Positions 44,643-53,283 of a stretch of 64,000 bases of DNA are shown here, piece by piece (the first letter of the stretch is position 1; the number at the start of each line of letters is the position of its first letter). Both the position numbers and the translations under genes were made by a program. The notes below the pieces were generated by a model, which was not told where the DNA came from, did not search any database, and saw nothing but the letters and a program-made list of their open reading frames with translations. The stretch is from Streptomyces sp. CB02959 (lineage in GTDB: Bacteria; Actinomycetota; Actinomycetes; Streptomycetales; Streptomycetaceae), in the NCBI RefSeq assembly GCF_002803155.1, contig NZ_NNBP01000027.1, forward strand, positions 62,001 to 126,000, given 5' to 3'.

Positions 44643-45635
44643 TCAGCCCTGCGCCGCCGGATGCGGCGGGGCGGAGGTGAGGGCGGTGCGCAGGGCCGCC
44701 GACCAGTGTGCGGTGGTGCGGCGGGCCAGTTCACTGCCGGGTGCGTAGGCTTCGAAGAAGTGCCAGGCACCGGGGACGTCCTTGGTCTCGACGGGGACGC
44801 CGGCCTCCGCCAGGCGGCGCGCGTAGTCGAGTCCCTCGTCGCGCAGCGGGTCGAGTCCGCAGGTGAGGACGTAGGCGGGCGGGAGGCCGGCGAGGTCGGT
44901 GGCGCGGGCGGGGGCCGCGTAGGCGGGGGTGTGCGGGTCGCGGTCGGGGCCGAGGTAGGTGTCCCACATGTGCCCGATGCCCGTGCCGTTGATGATCCGG
45001 CGGTCGGTGATGCGTTGCGCGGACGCCGTGCGGCGGCGGTCGTCCAGGCAGGGGATGAGGAGGCCCTGCCACACGATGCGGGGGCCCTGGCGGTCGCGGG
45101 CCATGAGGCAGACGGCGGCGCTGAGGTTGCCGCCCGCGGATGCCCCGGTGACGGCGATCCGGTCGGCGTCCAGGCCGAGTTCGCCGGCGTTGGCGGCCAT
45201 CCACTCCAAGGCGGCGTAGCAGTCCTCGACGCCTGCGGGGTAGCGGTGTTCGGGGGCCAGTCGGTAGTGGACGTTGACCACGACCGCACCGGCCGCGACG
45301 CACGCTTCGCGCGCCATGGGGCTGGGCCCGTCCAGTTCCCCGTAGACGAAGCCGCCACCGTGGAGGTAGAGCACGCCCGGCAGTACGCCCTCCGCGCCGG
45401 CGGGCCGGAGCACCTGCACGTCGAGGGTGTTGCCGTCCGGTCCGGGCAGTGCGAGGTGCCGGATCGTGACGCGGGTGTCGTGCGCGGGCATCTGCGGAGC
45501 CATGAGCTGCTTGAAGTGGGCGCGGAGGGCGGCGACATCGGTGTAGGGATTCTCCGGCCGCTCGGGCAACGCGGCCAATATGTCGGCCAGTTCGGGGTGG
45601 ACGGTGAGGTGCGGCGTGGTGGTGCGGGCGTTCAT
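44643..45635 (-). CDS. Alpha/beta hydrolase of the hormone-sensitive-lipase family
   Basis: 330-residue esterase. Oxyanion motif HGGGF (92-96), Ser167 in GASAGG, Asp in LDPLRDEG and His in WHFFEAY. HYRLAPEHRYPAGVEDCYAALEWM is the HSL family signature. Cytoplasmic, acting on short acyl esters. Start at 45635; a longer frame would run into the operator region. Divergent from a PadR gene and probably repressed by it. Confidence 0.92.
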   Translation of the reverse strand: MNARTTTPHLTVHPELADILAALPERPENPYTDVAALRAHFKQLMAPQMPAHDTRVTIRHLALPGPDGNTLDVQVLRPAGAEGVLPGVLYLHGGGFVYGELDGPSPMAREACVAAGAVVVNVHYRLAPEHRYPAGVEDCYAALEWMAANAGELGLDADRIAVTGASAGGNLSAAVCLMARDRQGPRIVWQGLLIPCLDDRRRTASAQRITDRRIINGTGIGHMWDTYLGPDRDPHTPAYAAPARATDLAGLPPAYVLTCGLDPLRDEGLDYARRLAEAGVPVETKDVPGAWHFFEAYAPGSELARRTTAHWSAALRTALTSAPPHPAAQG

Positions 45636-45685
45636 GCGGTATCGGTCCCCGTTCTTCGGCAAGGCGATGGCCGCTCCCGCAACCA

Positions 45686-45735
45686 TCTCATTGATATGGT
45701 CTCAACGGAAAGGAAGGTATGGTCTCAATGAGACC
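45686..45735. promoter_or_regulatory. Candidate PadR operator
   Basis: Perfect palindrome ggtctcaatgagacc (45721-45735), plus TCTCATTGA at 45686-45694, the exact complement of TCAATGAGA inside the palindrome. The sites lie between the divergent esterase and PadR genes. Confidence 0.65.
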
Positions 45736-45758
45736 GTGTCAAGGGACTGGGGCAGGCA

Positions 45759-46325
45759 GTGGGGACGACGGCGGAGTACAGCCCGGCGAGGTACGTCGTA
45801 CTGGGCCTGATCGCCAGGCACGGCCCGATGACGCCTTACGAGCTCAAGGCACGGGTCGAGGACGACATCCAGCCCTTCTGGCCGATCCTCCATGCGCAGC
45901 TCTACCGGATTCCGCCCGAGTTGGCGCAGGCCGGTCTGCTGCGGGAGGAGACCGAGACCACCGGGCGCCGCCGCCGGATCTTCCACCTCACCGCCGCCGG
46001 CCGTGCCGCACTGGCACGCTGGCTGGCCGACCCGGACACCCCCGAGGCCGAGACCCGCGACCCGGCACAGCTCAAACTCTTCTTCGCCGACCTCGGCGAA
46101 CCGTCGGACATCGTCGCGCTCGCCACCGGCCAGGCTGCGCGACACCGCGAATGGCTCGCGCACTACACGTCGCTGCGCGCCGCACTCGATCCCACGGAGG
46201 ATTCACGGCAGCGTTCCCGGGCCCGATTGCTGCGGCTCGGCGTATTGCACGAACGGGCCCACGCGGAGTTCTGGGAATCGGTGGCCGCCGACCCGGGCCT
46301 CCTGGACGACGACCCCCTTTCCTGA
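45759..46325 (+). CDS. PadR-family repressor
   Basis: 188 residues. Winged helix ARYVVLGLIARHGPMTPYELKARVEDDI and LHAQLYRIPPELAQAGLLREETE, then the PadR C-terminal helical dimer domain (LKLFFADLGEPSDIVALATGQAARHREWL...). GTG start at 45759. Divergent from the HSL-type esterase, sharing the palindrome-bearing region. Confidence 0.9.
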   Translation: MGTTAEYSPARYVVLGLIARHGPMTPYELKARVEDDIQPFWPILHAQLYRIPPELAQAGLLREETETTGRRRRIFHLTAAGRAALARWLADPDTPEAETRDPAQLKLFFADLGEPSDIVALATGQAARHREWLAHYTSLRAALDPTEDSRQRSRARLLRLGVLHERAHAEFWESVAADPGLLDDDPLS

Positions 46326-46778
46326 CAGCCCTCCGCGTGAAACTCCCGGCGTCACCGGTGGGCCCGAAATCGGAATTGGCGTCACCGGCGGCCCGGATAG
46401 CGGAATCACGACGAGCCGGCACCCCCGCACCACGCATTCCGCCGCTGAACAACACCCCGGATTTCGTCCGCCGCGAATCCCCGGCACCGCACGGCGGCCC
46501 GCCGCCCGCAGCCGCCCCGGGGAGCAACTACCCCTGGTGACAACCCAGTCGCCGCCAGAAACAGGGGAAAGCAGGACCTTCTCAGCAGGTCGAACAGGGG
46601 TAGCATCTTATATAGCGGACGACTCATAGGCGACCCATGCCGTCGCCGCATTCCGGGAGTTGACCCGAGGCGGACGCATGATCCGCTGTCGATTTCTCTC
46701 CGCCCCGCGATCCAGTGTGCGGCGGATCGAGCCAGGTCGAGCCATAGCTCCGCTTCCGGCCTCCAGATGGAGATCACC
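46326..46778. other. Intergenic region, no supported gene
   Basis: 453 bp with relatively AT-rich stretches. Direct repeats gtcaccggtgggcccg / gtcaccggcggcccgg occur at 46353 and 46381, and an AT-rich spot agcatcttatatagcgg is at 46602-46618, a likely promoter for the next gene. Confidence 0.4.
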
Positions 46779-47615
46779 ATGAACACCGCGGCAGGAAACC
46801 AAGGCACGACGGGAACACACACCGAGCACGAAAACCACCCATGGACCATTTCCGTGGCGGACCACCCGCAACGCGTCGACAGTGACCAGTACAAGGCGAG
46901 CCGGGCGCTGATGCTCAAGCTCGTCGACACGACCACCGACTGGACGTTCGCACCGGCGCCGTACCAGGACCACCACGGCGGCGGGGTGTGGGTCAAGGAC
47001 ACGAACGGCTGGCTGTGCCTGTTCCTGCCGCTCGGCATCGAGTGGTCGGCGCAGTTCTGCGCGGACCCGGCAAAGGTGGACCAGGTCCGCCTCTGCGCGG
47101 CGCGCGTGATCGCGGCGTTCCCCGACACCCTGCCTGGCTATGTCGAGTTCGGCTACGAAGCCGGCGAACAGCTCCTGAACACCCCGATACAGACCGCCGA
47201 GCAGGTGTCCGACTGGACCGATTCGATATTCAACGCCTCGGTGCCGCTACCTGCCGGTATCCACTCCGGAGTGCTCCCGACGGCGGCCGGCTACCACCAC
47301 TACCCGAAGCCGATCGTGGACATCGACCACTTCCGTTTCGACGACTTCAACCTGTTCGTCGAGGACGACAACGGCCTCTCGGTCGCGGTCGTACCGGTCG
47401 CCCCGCGCGGCTCCGGCGACGGCCGGGTACGCGTCCTGGCCGCCCACCCCAGCTCGCCGTACGCCAGTCACCTCGTGCCGCCCAGCGGCGGCCGGCGCGC
47501 CGAGACGACCGGCCACACCGAAGCCCTGGCCGTCGAGGCCGAGGGGGCCATCCTGGCCCCCGACGACAAGCTGGCCCAGCAGGCGTTCCGCCGGCAGCAA
47601 CCCCAACTCGCCTAG
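46779..47615 (+). CDS. Hypothetical protein upstream of the DUF2278 gene
   Basis: 278 residues, soluble, no signal peptide, rich in aromatic and acidic residues (HPWTISVADHPQR; DWTFAPAPYQDHHGGGVW; VDIDHFRFDDFNLFVEDD). Not recognised. TGGAG lies seven bases before the ATG at 46779. It is 39 bp from the DUF2278 gene on the same strand and almost certainly co-transcribed with it. Confidence 0.7.
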   Translation: MNTAAGNQGTTGTHTEHENHPWTISVADHPQRVDSDQYKASRALMLKLVDTTTDWTFAPAPYQDHHGGGVWVKDTNGWLCLFLPLGIEWSAQFCADPAKVDQVRLCAARVIAAFPDTLPGYVEFGYEAGEQLLNTPIQTAEQVSDWTDSIFNASVPLPAGIHSGVLPTAAGYHHYPKPIVDIDHFRFDDFNLFVEDDNGLSVAVVPVAPRGSGDGRVRVLAAHPSSPYASHLVPPSGGRRAETTGHTEALAVEAEGAILAPDDKLAQQAFRRQQPQLA

Positions 47616-47654
47616 AGCCGGTCGTCGCACTCACCGTCTGCCTGGAGGCACGCC

Positions 47655-48656
47655 ATGCCCATCGCGTCATACGGCGTACTGGCCGGCCGCGCCGTGGACC
47701 GGCGCCGCGAGGGCGCCGTCGGCACCCCGCACTACCAGATCCACCTCACCGACGACGCCGGCACCGACTACCGCGCCGCGGTGAACGTCCTGTCCCAACA
47801 GAGCCCGCCCGACCTGCGCTACCTGGCCGACGACGACTTCCGCCACCCGCTGACCCAGCTGCTGCCGGCCGCCGGCAGCGGCTGGACGGCGTTGGAATCA
47901 CACGCGGGTACGGCCAGTCTCGACTACATCCGGGCCAACATGTTCCTCCCGTCCGCGATGCGGATCCTGCCACCGGACCTGCCCGGCGTGGACAACGACC
48001 TGGCCGACCTCCTGGACCACTACGTCCAACGCGCCATCGCCGATCCCACCATGGCGGTGTACGTGTTCGGCCAGCGGTTCGGCCCCGAATCGTCCGTCCG
48101 CGACCCGGTGTTCCACTTCCGGCCGGACAACGGGGTCCACGACATCCACATGAACCAAGGCAACTCCGGTCGGTTCCAGGTCGACGACGGTGTCTGGCAG
48201 GACGGCGGACTGCTGTTCGAGGTGCCGGCCGAGTCCCGCTGGTTCGCGGTGTTCCTGGCCTTCCAGTCCCAGTCCTGGCACACCGACGACACCACCGGCC
48301 ACACCATCGAGACCGAGGCCCTGGTGCCCGGCGACACACCGCTGCGCATCGTGGCCGCACTCGTCCACTCCGGCGGCGCGGCGCCGAGCACCGAGTCCGT
48401 CACGCTGCTCAACACCTCGCCCGGCCCCGTCGACCTGGCCGGTTGGCAACTCGCCGACCAGCAGGGCCACCGGCTGCCGCTGCCCGCGCAGACGGTCGCG
48501 CCGGGGACGACCCTGGCCGTCGCCGGCGGCGACGGGTTCCACCTCGGTGGCCACGGCGGCGCCATCACCCTGCTCGACCCGACCGGACTCAGCGTCCACG
48601 GGGTCGCCTACACCGCGGAGCAGAGCCGCCGGGAGGGCTGGACGATCGCCTTCTGA
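47655..48656 (+). CDS. DUF2278 protein with C-terminal lamin-tail-like domain
   Basis: 333 residues. The DUF2278 core (YukJ-like) includes HYQIHLTDDAGTDYRAAVNV, DPVFHFRPDNGVHDIHMNQG and GGLLFEVPAESRWFAVFLAF. The last 100 residues form a lamin-tail (LTD) beta domain: SVTLLNTSPGPVDLAGWQLAD...LPLPAQTVAPGTTLAV. Function unknown in the literature I know; LTD domains often sit on secreted or nucleic-acid-associated proteins, but there is no signal peptide here. Confidence 0.85.
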   Translation: MPIASYGVLAGRAVDRRREGAVGTPHYQIHLTDDAGTDYRAAVNVLSQQSPPDLRYLADDDFRHPLTQLLPAAGSGWTALESHAGTASLDYIRANMFLPSAMRILPPDLPGVDNDLADLLDHYVQRAIADPTMAVYVFGQRFGPESSVRDPVFHFRPDNGVHDIHMNQGNSGRFQVDDGVWQDGGLLFEVPAESRWFAVFLAFQSQSWHTDDTTGHTIETEALVPGDTPLRIVAALVHSGGAAPSTESVTLLNTSPGPVDLAGWQLADQQGHRLPLPAQTVAPGTTLAVAGGDGFHLGGHGGAITLLDPTGLSVHGVAYTAEQSRREGWTIAF

Positions 48657-48667
48657 CCGTTCCGCAC

Positions 48668-48710
48668 CCGTGGGTCCGCCCCGGCCACACCGGCCGGGGC
48701 GGACCCACGG
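48668..48710. terminator. Bidirectional terminator
   Basis: Perfect 19-bp stem (48668-48686 with 48692-48710) and a 5-base loop, exactly between the convergent DUF2278 and M14 genes, so it serves both. Confidence 0.92.
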
Positions 48711-48735
48711 ACCTACGCCGCCCCACCCGGGTCGC

Positions 48736-49842
48736 TCAGGCGGCGACGGTGGAGGCGGTGGAGGCGGCCACGCTCGCCAGGGCCTTGATGCAGAACTGCA
48801 GGAGCCCCGCGTTCACGTCCTTGATGATGTTCTCCATCTCGTTCCACGACGGCTGGAACTCCGTGCCCCACTCGATGGTGTAGGCGAGCACCCGCTCCTT
48901 GGACGGATCGACGAAATGCCGGCCGAACACGTAGTCGTCACTGGTCCCGGACGTCGGATACAGGTCGAAGGCCGACTTGGCGGTGTACGTCCGGCCGCGC
49001 ACGCCCAGCACCCCGTCCTGGAAGTCCCGGGCGAGTGCGGTCTCCTGATCGAAGTCGATCTTGGGGATGAACTCGCGGTACCCGGTGTCCCCCGCATCGC
49101 CCCGCAGACCGTCGAAGGCGTGGTTGAGGAAGTTCATCGACGGGTCGGTGGACTGGTCCTGGTCGTCGCCCCAGACATACAGCATGTCCTCCGAGTAGCT
49201 GTGCACGTCGATGAACCACCGGGTCCGCGGGTGGGCGTCCAGCAGCCACCGGACGTTGCGCGTCTCGGGCTCGGAGAACGGCGCGGGACCGTGGTACAGC
49301 TGCGGGTCGCACGGATCGGTCGACACCCGCACGCCCGAGGTCGGCGAGAAGGCCGTCGCGGCGTCGAAGAGGAAGTCGTAGTTGCGGTTGATGTCGACGC
49401 CCACGCAGTCACCCTCGCCGTTCCCGTAGGCGGGGTTGCGGTTCTTCCGCCACATCGGTTCGACGGTCTGGCTGTAGTTCCGGCCGTCCGGGTTGACCAG
49501 CGGGAAGAGCACGATCTCCAGGCCCTCCAGGAGCGCCTTCACGTCGGCCGCGGGGTACGCCTTGCCGCCGTAGACCAGCCCGGAATGCGTGGTGTACGCC
49601 CGCAGCAGGTCGGCGGCGAAGTAGACGAGGATCTCGCAACTGCCCCATTCCCGGGCGTGCACGCCCCCGATGAGCATCACACAGTCCCGGGTGCCGGCCG
49701 GTGCCGCGCCCAGGCGCAGGGCGTGGCAGTCGACGCCCCCGACCGACCGCTCGGGAAGGGCGATCAACTCGCTCAGCGCCGGGTAGGCCCGCGCGAGGTT
49801 CACCAACGCGGAATCGACCTCGGTGGTGTTGAGGTACGGCAT
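48736..49842 (-). CDS. M14 zinc carboxypeptidase without signal peptide
   Basis: 368 residues. Zinc ligands His62 and Glu65 (GGVHAREWG) and His214 (DVHSYSE), substrate Arg/Asn-Arg in VDINRNYDF, and catalytic Glu324 in TIEWGTEFQP: a complete M14 active site. Secreted relatives carry a signal peptide and a propeptide of about 80 residues; this one begins directly at MPYLNTTEVDSALVNLARAYP, the mature-enzyme start. The gene just upstream encodes a propeptide-like protein, one base apart from this start. Export route or intracellular action unclear. Confidence 0.9.
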   Translation of the reverse strand: MPYLNTTEVDSALVNLARAYPALSELIALPERSVGGVDCHALRLGAAPAGTRDCVMLIGGVHAREWGSCEILVYFAADLLRAYTTHSGLVYGGKAYPAADVKALLEGLEIVLFPLVNPDGRNYSQTVEPMWRKNRNPAYGNGEGDCVGVDINRNYDFLFDAATAFSPTSGVRVSTDPCDPQLYHGPAPFSEPETRNVRWLLDAHPRTRWFIDVHSYSEDMLYVWGDDQDQSTDPSMNFLNHAFDGLRGDAGDTGYREFIPKIDFDQETALARDFQDGVLGVRGRTYTAKSAFDLYPTSGTSDDYVFGRHFVDPSKERVLAYTIEWGTEFQPSWNEMENIIKDVNAGLLQFCIKALASVAASTASTVAA

Positions 49843-49843
49843 C

Positions 49844-50176
49844 TCAGCCTCCTGGCCCTTCTTCCTTCACCATCTTGCCGAGTCCGTACGGCACTTCGTC
49901 CGGATCGGCGAACCGGTCGCCGTGTCCGACCTCCGCCTGCCGGGCCCGCCCGGTCTCGGTCGCGTCCCTGAGGACGTCCACGGAGACGCCCGCGCGCTCC
50001 AGACGGCCGGCCCGCCCGCGCGGCACGTACGCCTCGATGGTCATCTCGTTCCCGGGTCCCGGGGTCTCCCGGGGCCGCCCGCCGACGTCCAGCGGCTCCT
50101 CCCGCAGCAGGGTCCGCAACGTCTCGGCGTCGGCGGCGGTCACCCGCACGTGCAGGATGTTCTCGCGCTCCGACAT
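49844..50176 (-). CDS. Stand-alone propeptide-like partner of the M14 carboxypeptidase
   Basis: 110 residues: ENILHVRVTAADAETLRTLL, DVGGRPRE, MTIEAYVPRGRAGRLERAGVSVDVL, then a charged tail. The strand-helix-strand order and the wording resemble the N-terminal inhibitory propeptide of actinobacterial M14 enzymes, here as a separate gene. It lies immediately upstream of the peptidase gene and is probably translationally coupled. Could act as chaperone or inhibitor of that peptidase. Confidence 0.6.
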   Translation of the reverse strand: MSERENILHVRVTAADAETLRTLLREEPLDVGGRPRETPGPGNEMTIEAYVPRGRAGRLERAGVSVDVLRDATETGRARQAEVGHGDRFADPDEVPYGLGKMVKEEGPGG

Positions 50177-50499
50177 GTCAGCCTCTTCGTGGTGTCGAGC
50201 CGCGGTGATGTCCGGCGACTCGTCTCGTGGTGTCCGGCGCCTCGGAGTGTCCCGGGTGTCCGGTGTCCTGGGGTGTCCGGCACCCTGTGGTGCCCGCGGC
50301 CGACCCGTCGGCGCGCGCCCCCGGCACCTCCGCGGAACGCCCCACGCTCAAGGACCGACGGCCGCACCGCCCTCACCGATCAACCCACGGTGGACCGTCG
50401 GTCCATGGCGTACCGGCTGCGGAACGGACGGCCGGCACGCATCCCAGCTGCTGCCCGCCAGCATGACCGGTGCGGCGTCACCGCGGCGTGACCGGGGCG
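50177..50499. other. Intergenic region with degenerate GTGTCCGG repeats
   Basis: 323 bp. Between 50208 and 50300 the motif gtgtcc(g/c)gg recurs at least six times at irregular spacing (gatgtccggc, ggtgtccggc, gagtgtcccg, ggtgtccggt, ggtgtccggc). No gene seen. Confidence 0.5.
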
Positions 50500-51363
50500 T
50501 CATGCCCACGGACGCGCGGGCCCGCCGGAGCACCGGGTCGCGGCCGAGCGCAGATCGGCGACGAGACCGAGCAGCCGGGCCGTCGGGCGCAGCCCCAGCT
50601 CGGCCTGGAGCAGGGACCGGTAGCGCTGGAACTCACGGAGGGCCTCGGACTGGTTGCCCTCGGCGAGGTGCGCCTTGATCAGGATGGCCCGGGCGGTCTC
50701 GCGCAGCGGCTCGGCGCGCACCGCGGCACCGGCGGCCCACACGGCGTGACCGAAGTGCTGGGCGCTGATGAAGCGGGTGGCGAGCGCTTCGAGGGCGTGC
50801 ATCCGCAGTTGCCGCCATTCCTCGGCCTCGCGCAGCGCCCACTCGTCGCACCAGCCCGGCAGCAGGTCCTGGGACAGCGCGTCGATCTCCGAGGCGCCCA
50901 GGCCCAGGGAGACGGCCGTTCCGGGGGAAGCCATCGCGGAATCGACCAGCAGGTGCGCGAGCGGCCTGAGTTCCCGGAAGTCGACTCCCACGCCGCTTGC
51001 GAGGGCGAGGTCCACGGGGCCCACGTCGAGGATCCGGCAGCCGGCGCCGCGCAGGCGGTTGAGCGCCGACCGCAGGGACGCGTAGGCGCGGCACTCGGAC
51101 ACGTCCGGCCACAGGTTCTCCGCGACGACGCTCCGCGGCACCGGCCCGGAGTGCAGCGCGACGAAGGCGAGCAGCCGCTCCGATCCCGCCGGGATCCGCG
51201 CCGGGTCGTCGCCGGTGACCAGCCGGAATCCGCCGAGCAACGCGATGCGGGCGTCGGCGCTCCGGGGTGCGGGTGGGGCGTACTGCGCTTCCCCCGTCCC
51301 GGGCGGACACACCGCCGGGATTCGGCGCACCGCGCCGAGCTCCGTCCCGATGCTGTGGCTCAT
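50500..51363 (-). CDS. SARP-type (AfsR/DnrI-like) transcriptional activator
   Basis: 287 residues. The N-terminal OmpR-like winged helix starts ARIALLGGFRLVTGDD and continues SERLLAFVALHSGPVPRSVVAENLWPDVSECRAYASLRSALNRLR. The bacterial transcriptional activation domain follows, with its helical repeats (WCDEWALREAEEWRQLRMHALEALATRFI ... EPLRETARAILIKAHLAEGNQSEALREFQRYRSLLQAELGLRPT). Such proteins switch on antibiotic clusters. No biosynthetic cluster is visible here, so its target may be outside the window. Start ATG 51363 assumed; the frame extends to GTG 51402. Confidence 0.88.
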   Translation of the reverse strand: MSHSIGTELGAVRRIPAVCPPGTGEAQYAPPAPRSADARIALLGGFRLVTGDDPARIPAGSERLLAFVALHSGPVPRSVVAENLWPDVSECRAYASLRSALNRLRGAGCRILDVGPVDLALASGVGVDFRELRPLAHLLVDSAMASPGTAVSLGLGASEIDALSQDLLPGWCDEWALREAEEWRQLRMHALEALATRFISAQHFGHAVWAAGAAVRAEPLRETARAILIKAHLAEGNQSEALREFQRYRSLLQAELGLRPTARLLGLVADLRSAATRCSGGPARPWA

Positions 51364-51414
51364 CGCCTCCGCATCCCCTGATGGCCGACCGGACACTCCC
51401 ACAGAGATGCGAGG

Positions 51415-51440
51415 TCATATGAGGGGGGTCATATGACCCC
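51415..51440. promoter_or_regulatory. Twin TCATATGA palindromes upstream of the SARP gene
   Basis: TCATATGA at 51415-51422 and again at 51429-51436, 14 bp apart; the second is embedded in a perfect 16-bp palindrome ggggtcatatgacccc (51425-51440). Positioned just upstream of the SARP start. Confidence 0.65.
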
Positions 51441-51870
51441 GCATCCCTTCCTCCATCGTGCGTCGTGCATACGGCCGATGTCGAATGCTCCGGGGGCACC
51501 TCACAGGGAAGTGGCACCGGAGATCAGCCTGTTGAACCCGAGGAAGTCGAACGGGCAATATTTGCCACTTCAAGCAGAGATCCGGTCTCCCCGTAAAGGC
51601 CGGAAAGTCGGATCCCGCGGCGGCCCGGAAGCGTATCGGCGCCACCGTCCTCGACCACTTCGCGGCGCGCCGCTCCAGATGCCTCGGCCGCACCACGGCG
51701 AGAAAATGAAAGCGCCCCCTGCGCACGACCAGGGGCGCCGGTGCCGCCCCGACGGCACACCCTCCCAAGGCGCCGCGACGCCTCCCCCACCACCACGGTG
51801 CGATGCGCCATGCCGTCATCCGCCGGAAACGAAAGAGGCACCTCGACAACCGCCAAGGAATGAACCGACC
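51441..51870. other. Leader region of the GH25 gene, no supported gene
   Basis: 430 bp between divergent genes. The GH25 frame is open through it, but the implied N-terminus is Pro/Arg-rich and unlike protein. Lower GC than average near 51530-51590. Confidence 0.4.
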
Positions 51871-52434
51871 ATGACCGTCAAAGGGATCGACGTTTCGTCA
51901 GCCCAGCCGGAGAAATACCAGACATCCGGCAGCGATTTCGTGTTCATAAAAATCACCGAAGGCACCACCTACACCAACCCGAAGTGGGTGGCCCAGCGAA
52001 AGACCGGGCGCGACGCGGGACTGGTGACCGGCTTCTATCATTTCGCCCGCCCGGGTCCGGTCACCGACCAGGTCGACCACTTCCTCTCCAAAATAAATCT
52101 GGTCGACGGTGACGTTCTCATCCTCGATTGGGAGGACGCCCGCGTCCCGAATTCCTGGAAGGACAGCTGGCTCCGGCAGGTGCAGCAGCGCACCCCCGGC
52201 CACAAGACGATCCTGTACTGCAACCGGGACTTCTGGCTGCACCGCGACACCACCTCCTTCGCCGGCGACGGGCTCTGGATCGCCCAGTACAACGGCAAGC
52301 CCGGCCAGCCGGACATCAAGGGCCGGTGGCTGTTCCACCAGTACACCGACAAGCCCATCGACACGAGCCTCGGAGGCTTCAAGGACCGGACGGAACTGCG
52401 CACTTGGGCCCGCCACGCCACCGTCCCGGCCTAG
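51871..52434 (+). CDS. GH25-family muramidase (lysozyme) without signal peptide
   Basis: 187-residue TIM-barrel-like N-acetylmuramidase. GIDVSSAQ (Asp7), FVFIKITEGTTY and the catalytic pair LILDWED (Asp86, Glu88) are in place, ending with the C-terminal strand WLFHQYTDKP. Lacks a signal peptide, unlike most secreted GH25 enzymes, so it may leave by lysis or another route, or be phage-derived. AAGGAATG precedes the ATG at 51871. Confidence 0.9.
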   Translation: MTVKGIDVSSAQPEKYQTSGSDFVFIKITEGTTYTNPKWVAQRKTGRDAGLVTGFYHFARPGPVTDQVDHFLSKINLVDGDVLILDWEDARVPNSWKDSWLRQVQQRTPGHKTILYCNRDFWLHRDTTSFAGDGLWIAQYNGKPGQPDIKGRWLFHQYTDKPIDTSLGGFKDRTELRTWARHATVPA

Positions 52435-52445
52435 CCCGGAGGTGA

Positions 52446-52491
52446 CGAACGCGTTCGCCACGAACTTGTTCGTAACGAACGCGTTCGTTAC
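52446..52491. promoter_or_regulatory. Triple palindromic operator of the TetR/monooxygenase pair
   Basis: Three tandem palindromes: cgaacgcgttcg (52446-52457), acgaacttgttcgt (52460-52473) and gtaacgaacgcgttcgttac (52472-52491, 20 bp perfect). All share GAAC-NN-GTTC. The last ends 9 bp before the TetR start codon, overlapping the ribosome-site area. Confidence 0.85.
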
Positions 52492-52500
52492 CGTGGAGCC

Positions 52501-53229
52501 ATGCCCACCACGCCAGGTCCCGCCGAGCCCATCGAGCCCACCACCCCGCGCGGCCGCCGCGAGCGCCCCGCAAAACCCGCCCTGACCCGCGCGGGGATCG
52601 TCGCGACCGCGGTCGCGCTGACCCGGAGCGAGGGCCTGGAACGGGTGACCATGCGCCGCCTGGCCAAGGAGCTGGACACCGGTCCGGCCTCGCTGTACGT
52701 GTACGTGGCCAACACCGCCGCATTGCACGCGGCCGTCCTGGACGAGCTGCTGGGCGAGATCGACCTGCGACCGGCCCGGACCGGCGGCGACTGGCGCGAG
52801 CGGCTGGTGCGCATCCTGTCGTCCTACACGACGGTGCTGTTCAGGCACCCGGCACTGGCCCGCTCGGCGTTGGTGACCCGCCCGTCGGGACCGCACTACC
52901 TGGAGCTGCTGGAAGCCGTCCTGGCCCTGCTGGCCGAAGGCGGCGTCCCCGACGACCGCGCCGCCTGGGGCGTGGACGCCCTCCTCCAGTTCGGCACCGC
53001 GACCGCCGCGGAGCAGTCCGCCCGCGACGCCGCGCCACACGCCCAGGACGAGCACGACGCGCTGACGGCCGCGGTGCGCAACGCCTCCCCGCAGGCGTTC
53101 CCGCGGCTCACCGCCCTGGGCACCGAACTGTTCACCGGCACCGGCGAAGACCGTCTGACCTGGGGTTTCCACGTACTCATCAACGGGCTTTCCAAGACCG
53201 CCCGACCGGACCGCACGGCAACCACCTGA
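52501..53229 (+). CDS. TetR-family repressor of the adjacent flavin monooxygenase
   Basis: 242 residues. An N-terminal Pro/Arg extension, then helix-turn-helix VTMRRLAKELDTGPASLYVYVANTAALHAAVLDELL and a TetR_C effector domain of the tetracycline-repressor-like class (RHPALARSALVTRPSGPHYLELLEAVLALL). The operator overlaps its start. The monooxygenase begins 54 bp downstream on the same strand, so both are controlled together. Confidence 0.92.
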   Translation: MPTTPGPAEPIEPTTPRGRRERPAKPALTRAGIVATAVALTRSEGLERVTMRRLAKELDTGPASLYVYVANTAALHAAVLDELLGEIDLRPARTGGDWRERLVRILSSYTTVLFRHPALARSALVTRPSGPHYLELLEAVLALLAEGGVPDDRAAWGVDALLQFGTATAAEQSARDAAPHAQDEHDALTAAVRNASPQAFPRLTALGTELFTGTGEDRLTWGFHVLINGLSKTARPDRTATT

Positions 53230-53283
53230 CCGCCCCGGAGCACCCCTCCCCGGCGCACCGCACCCCAAGGAGCCCCTCCCGCC

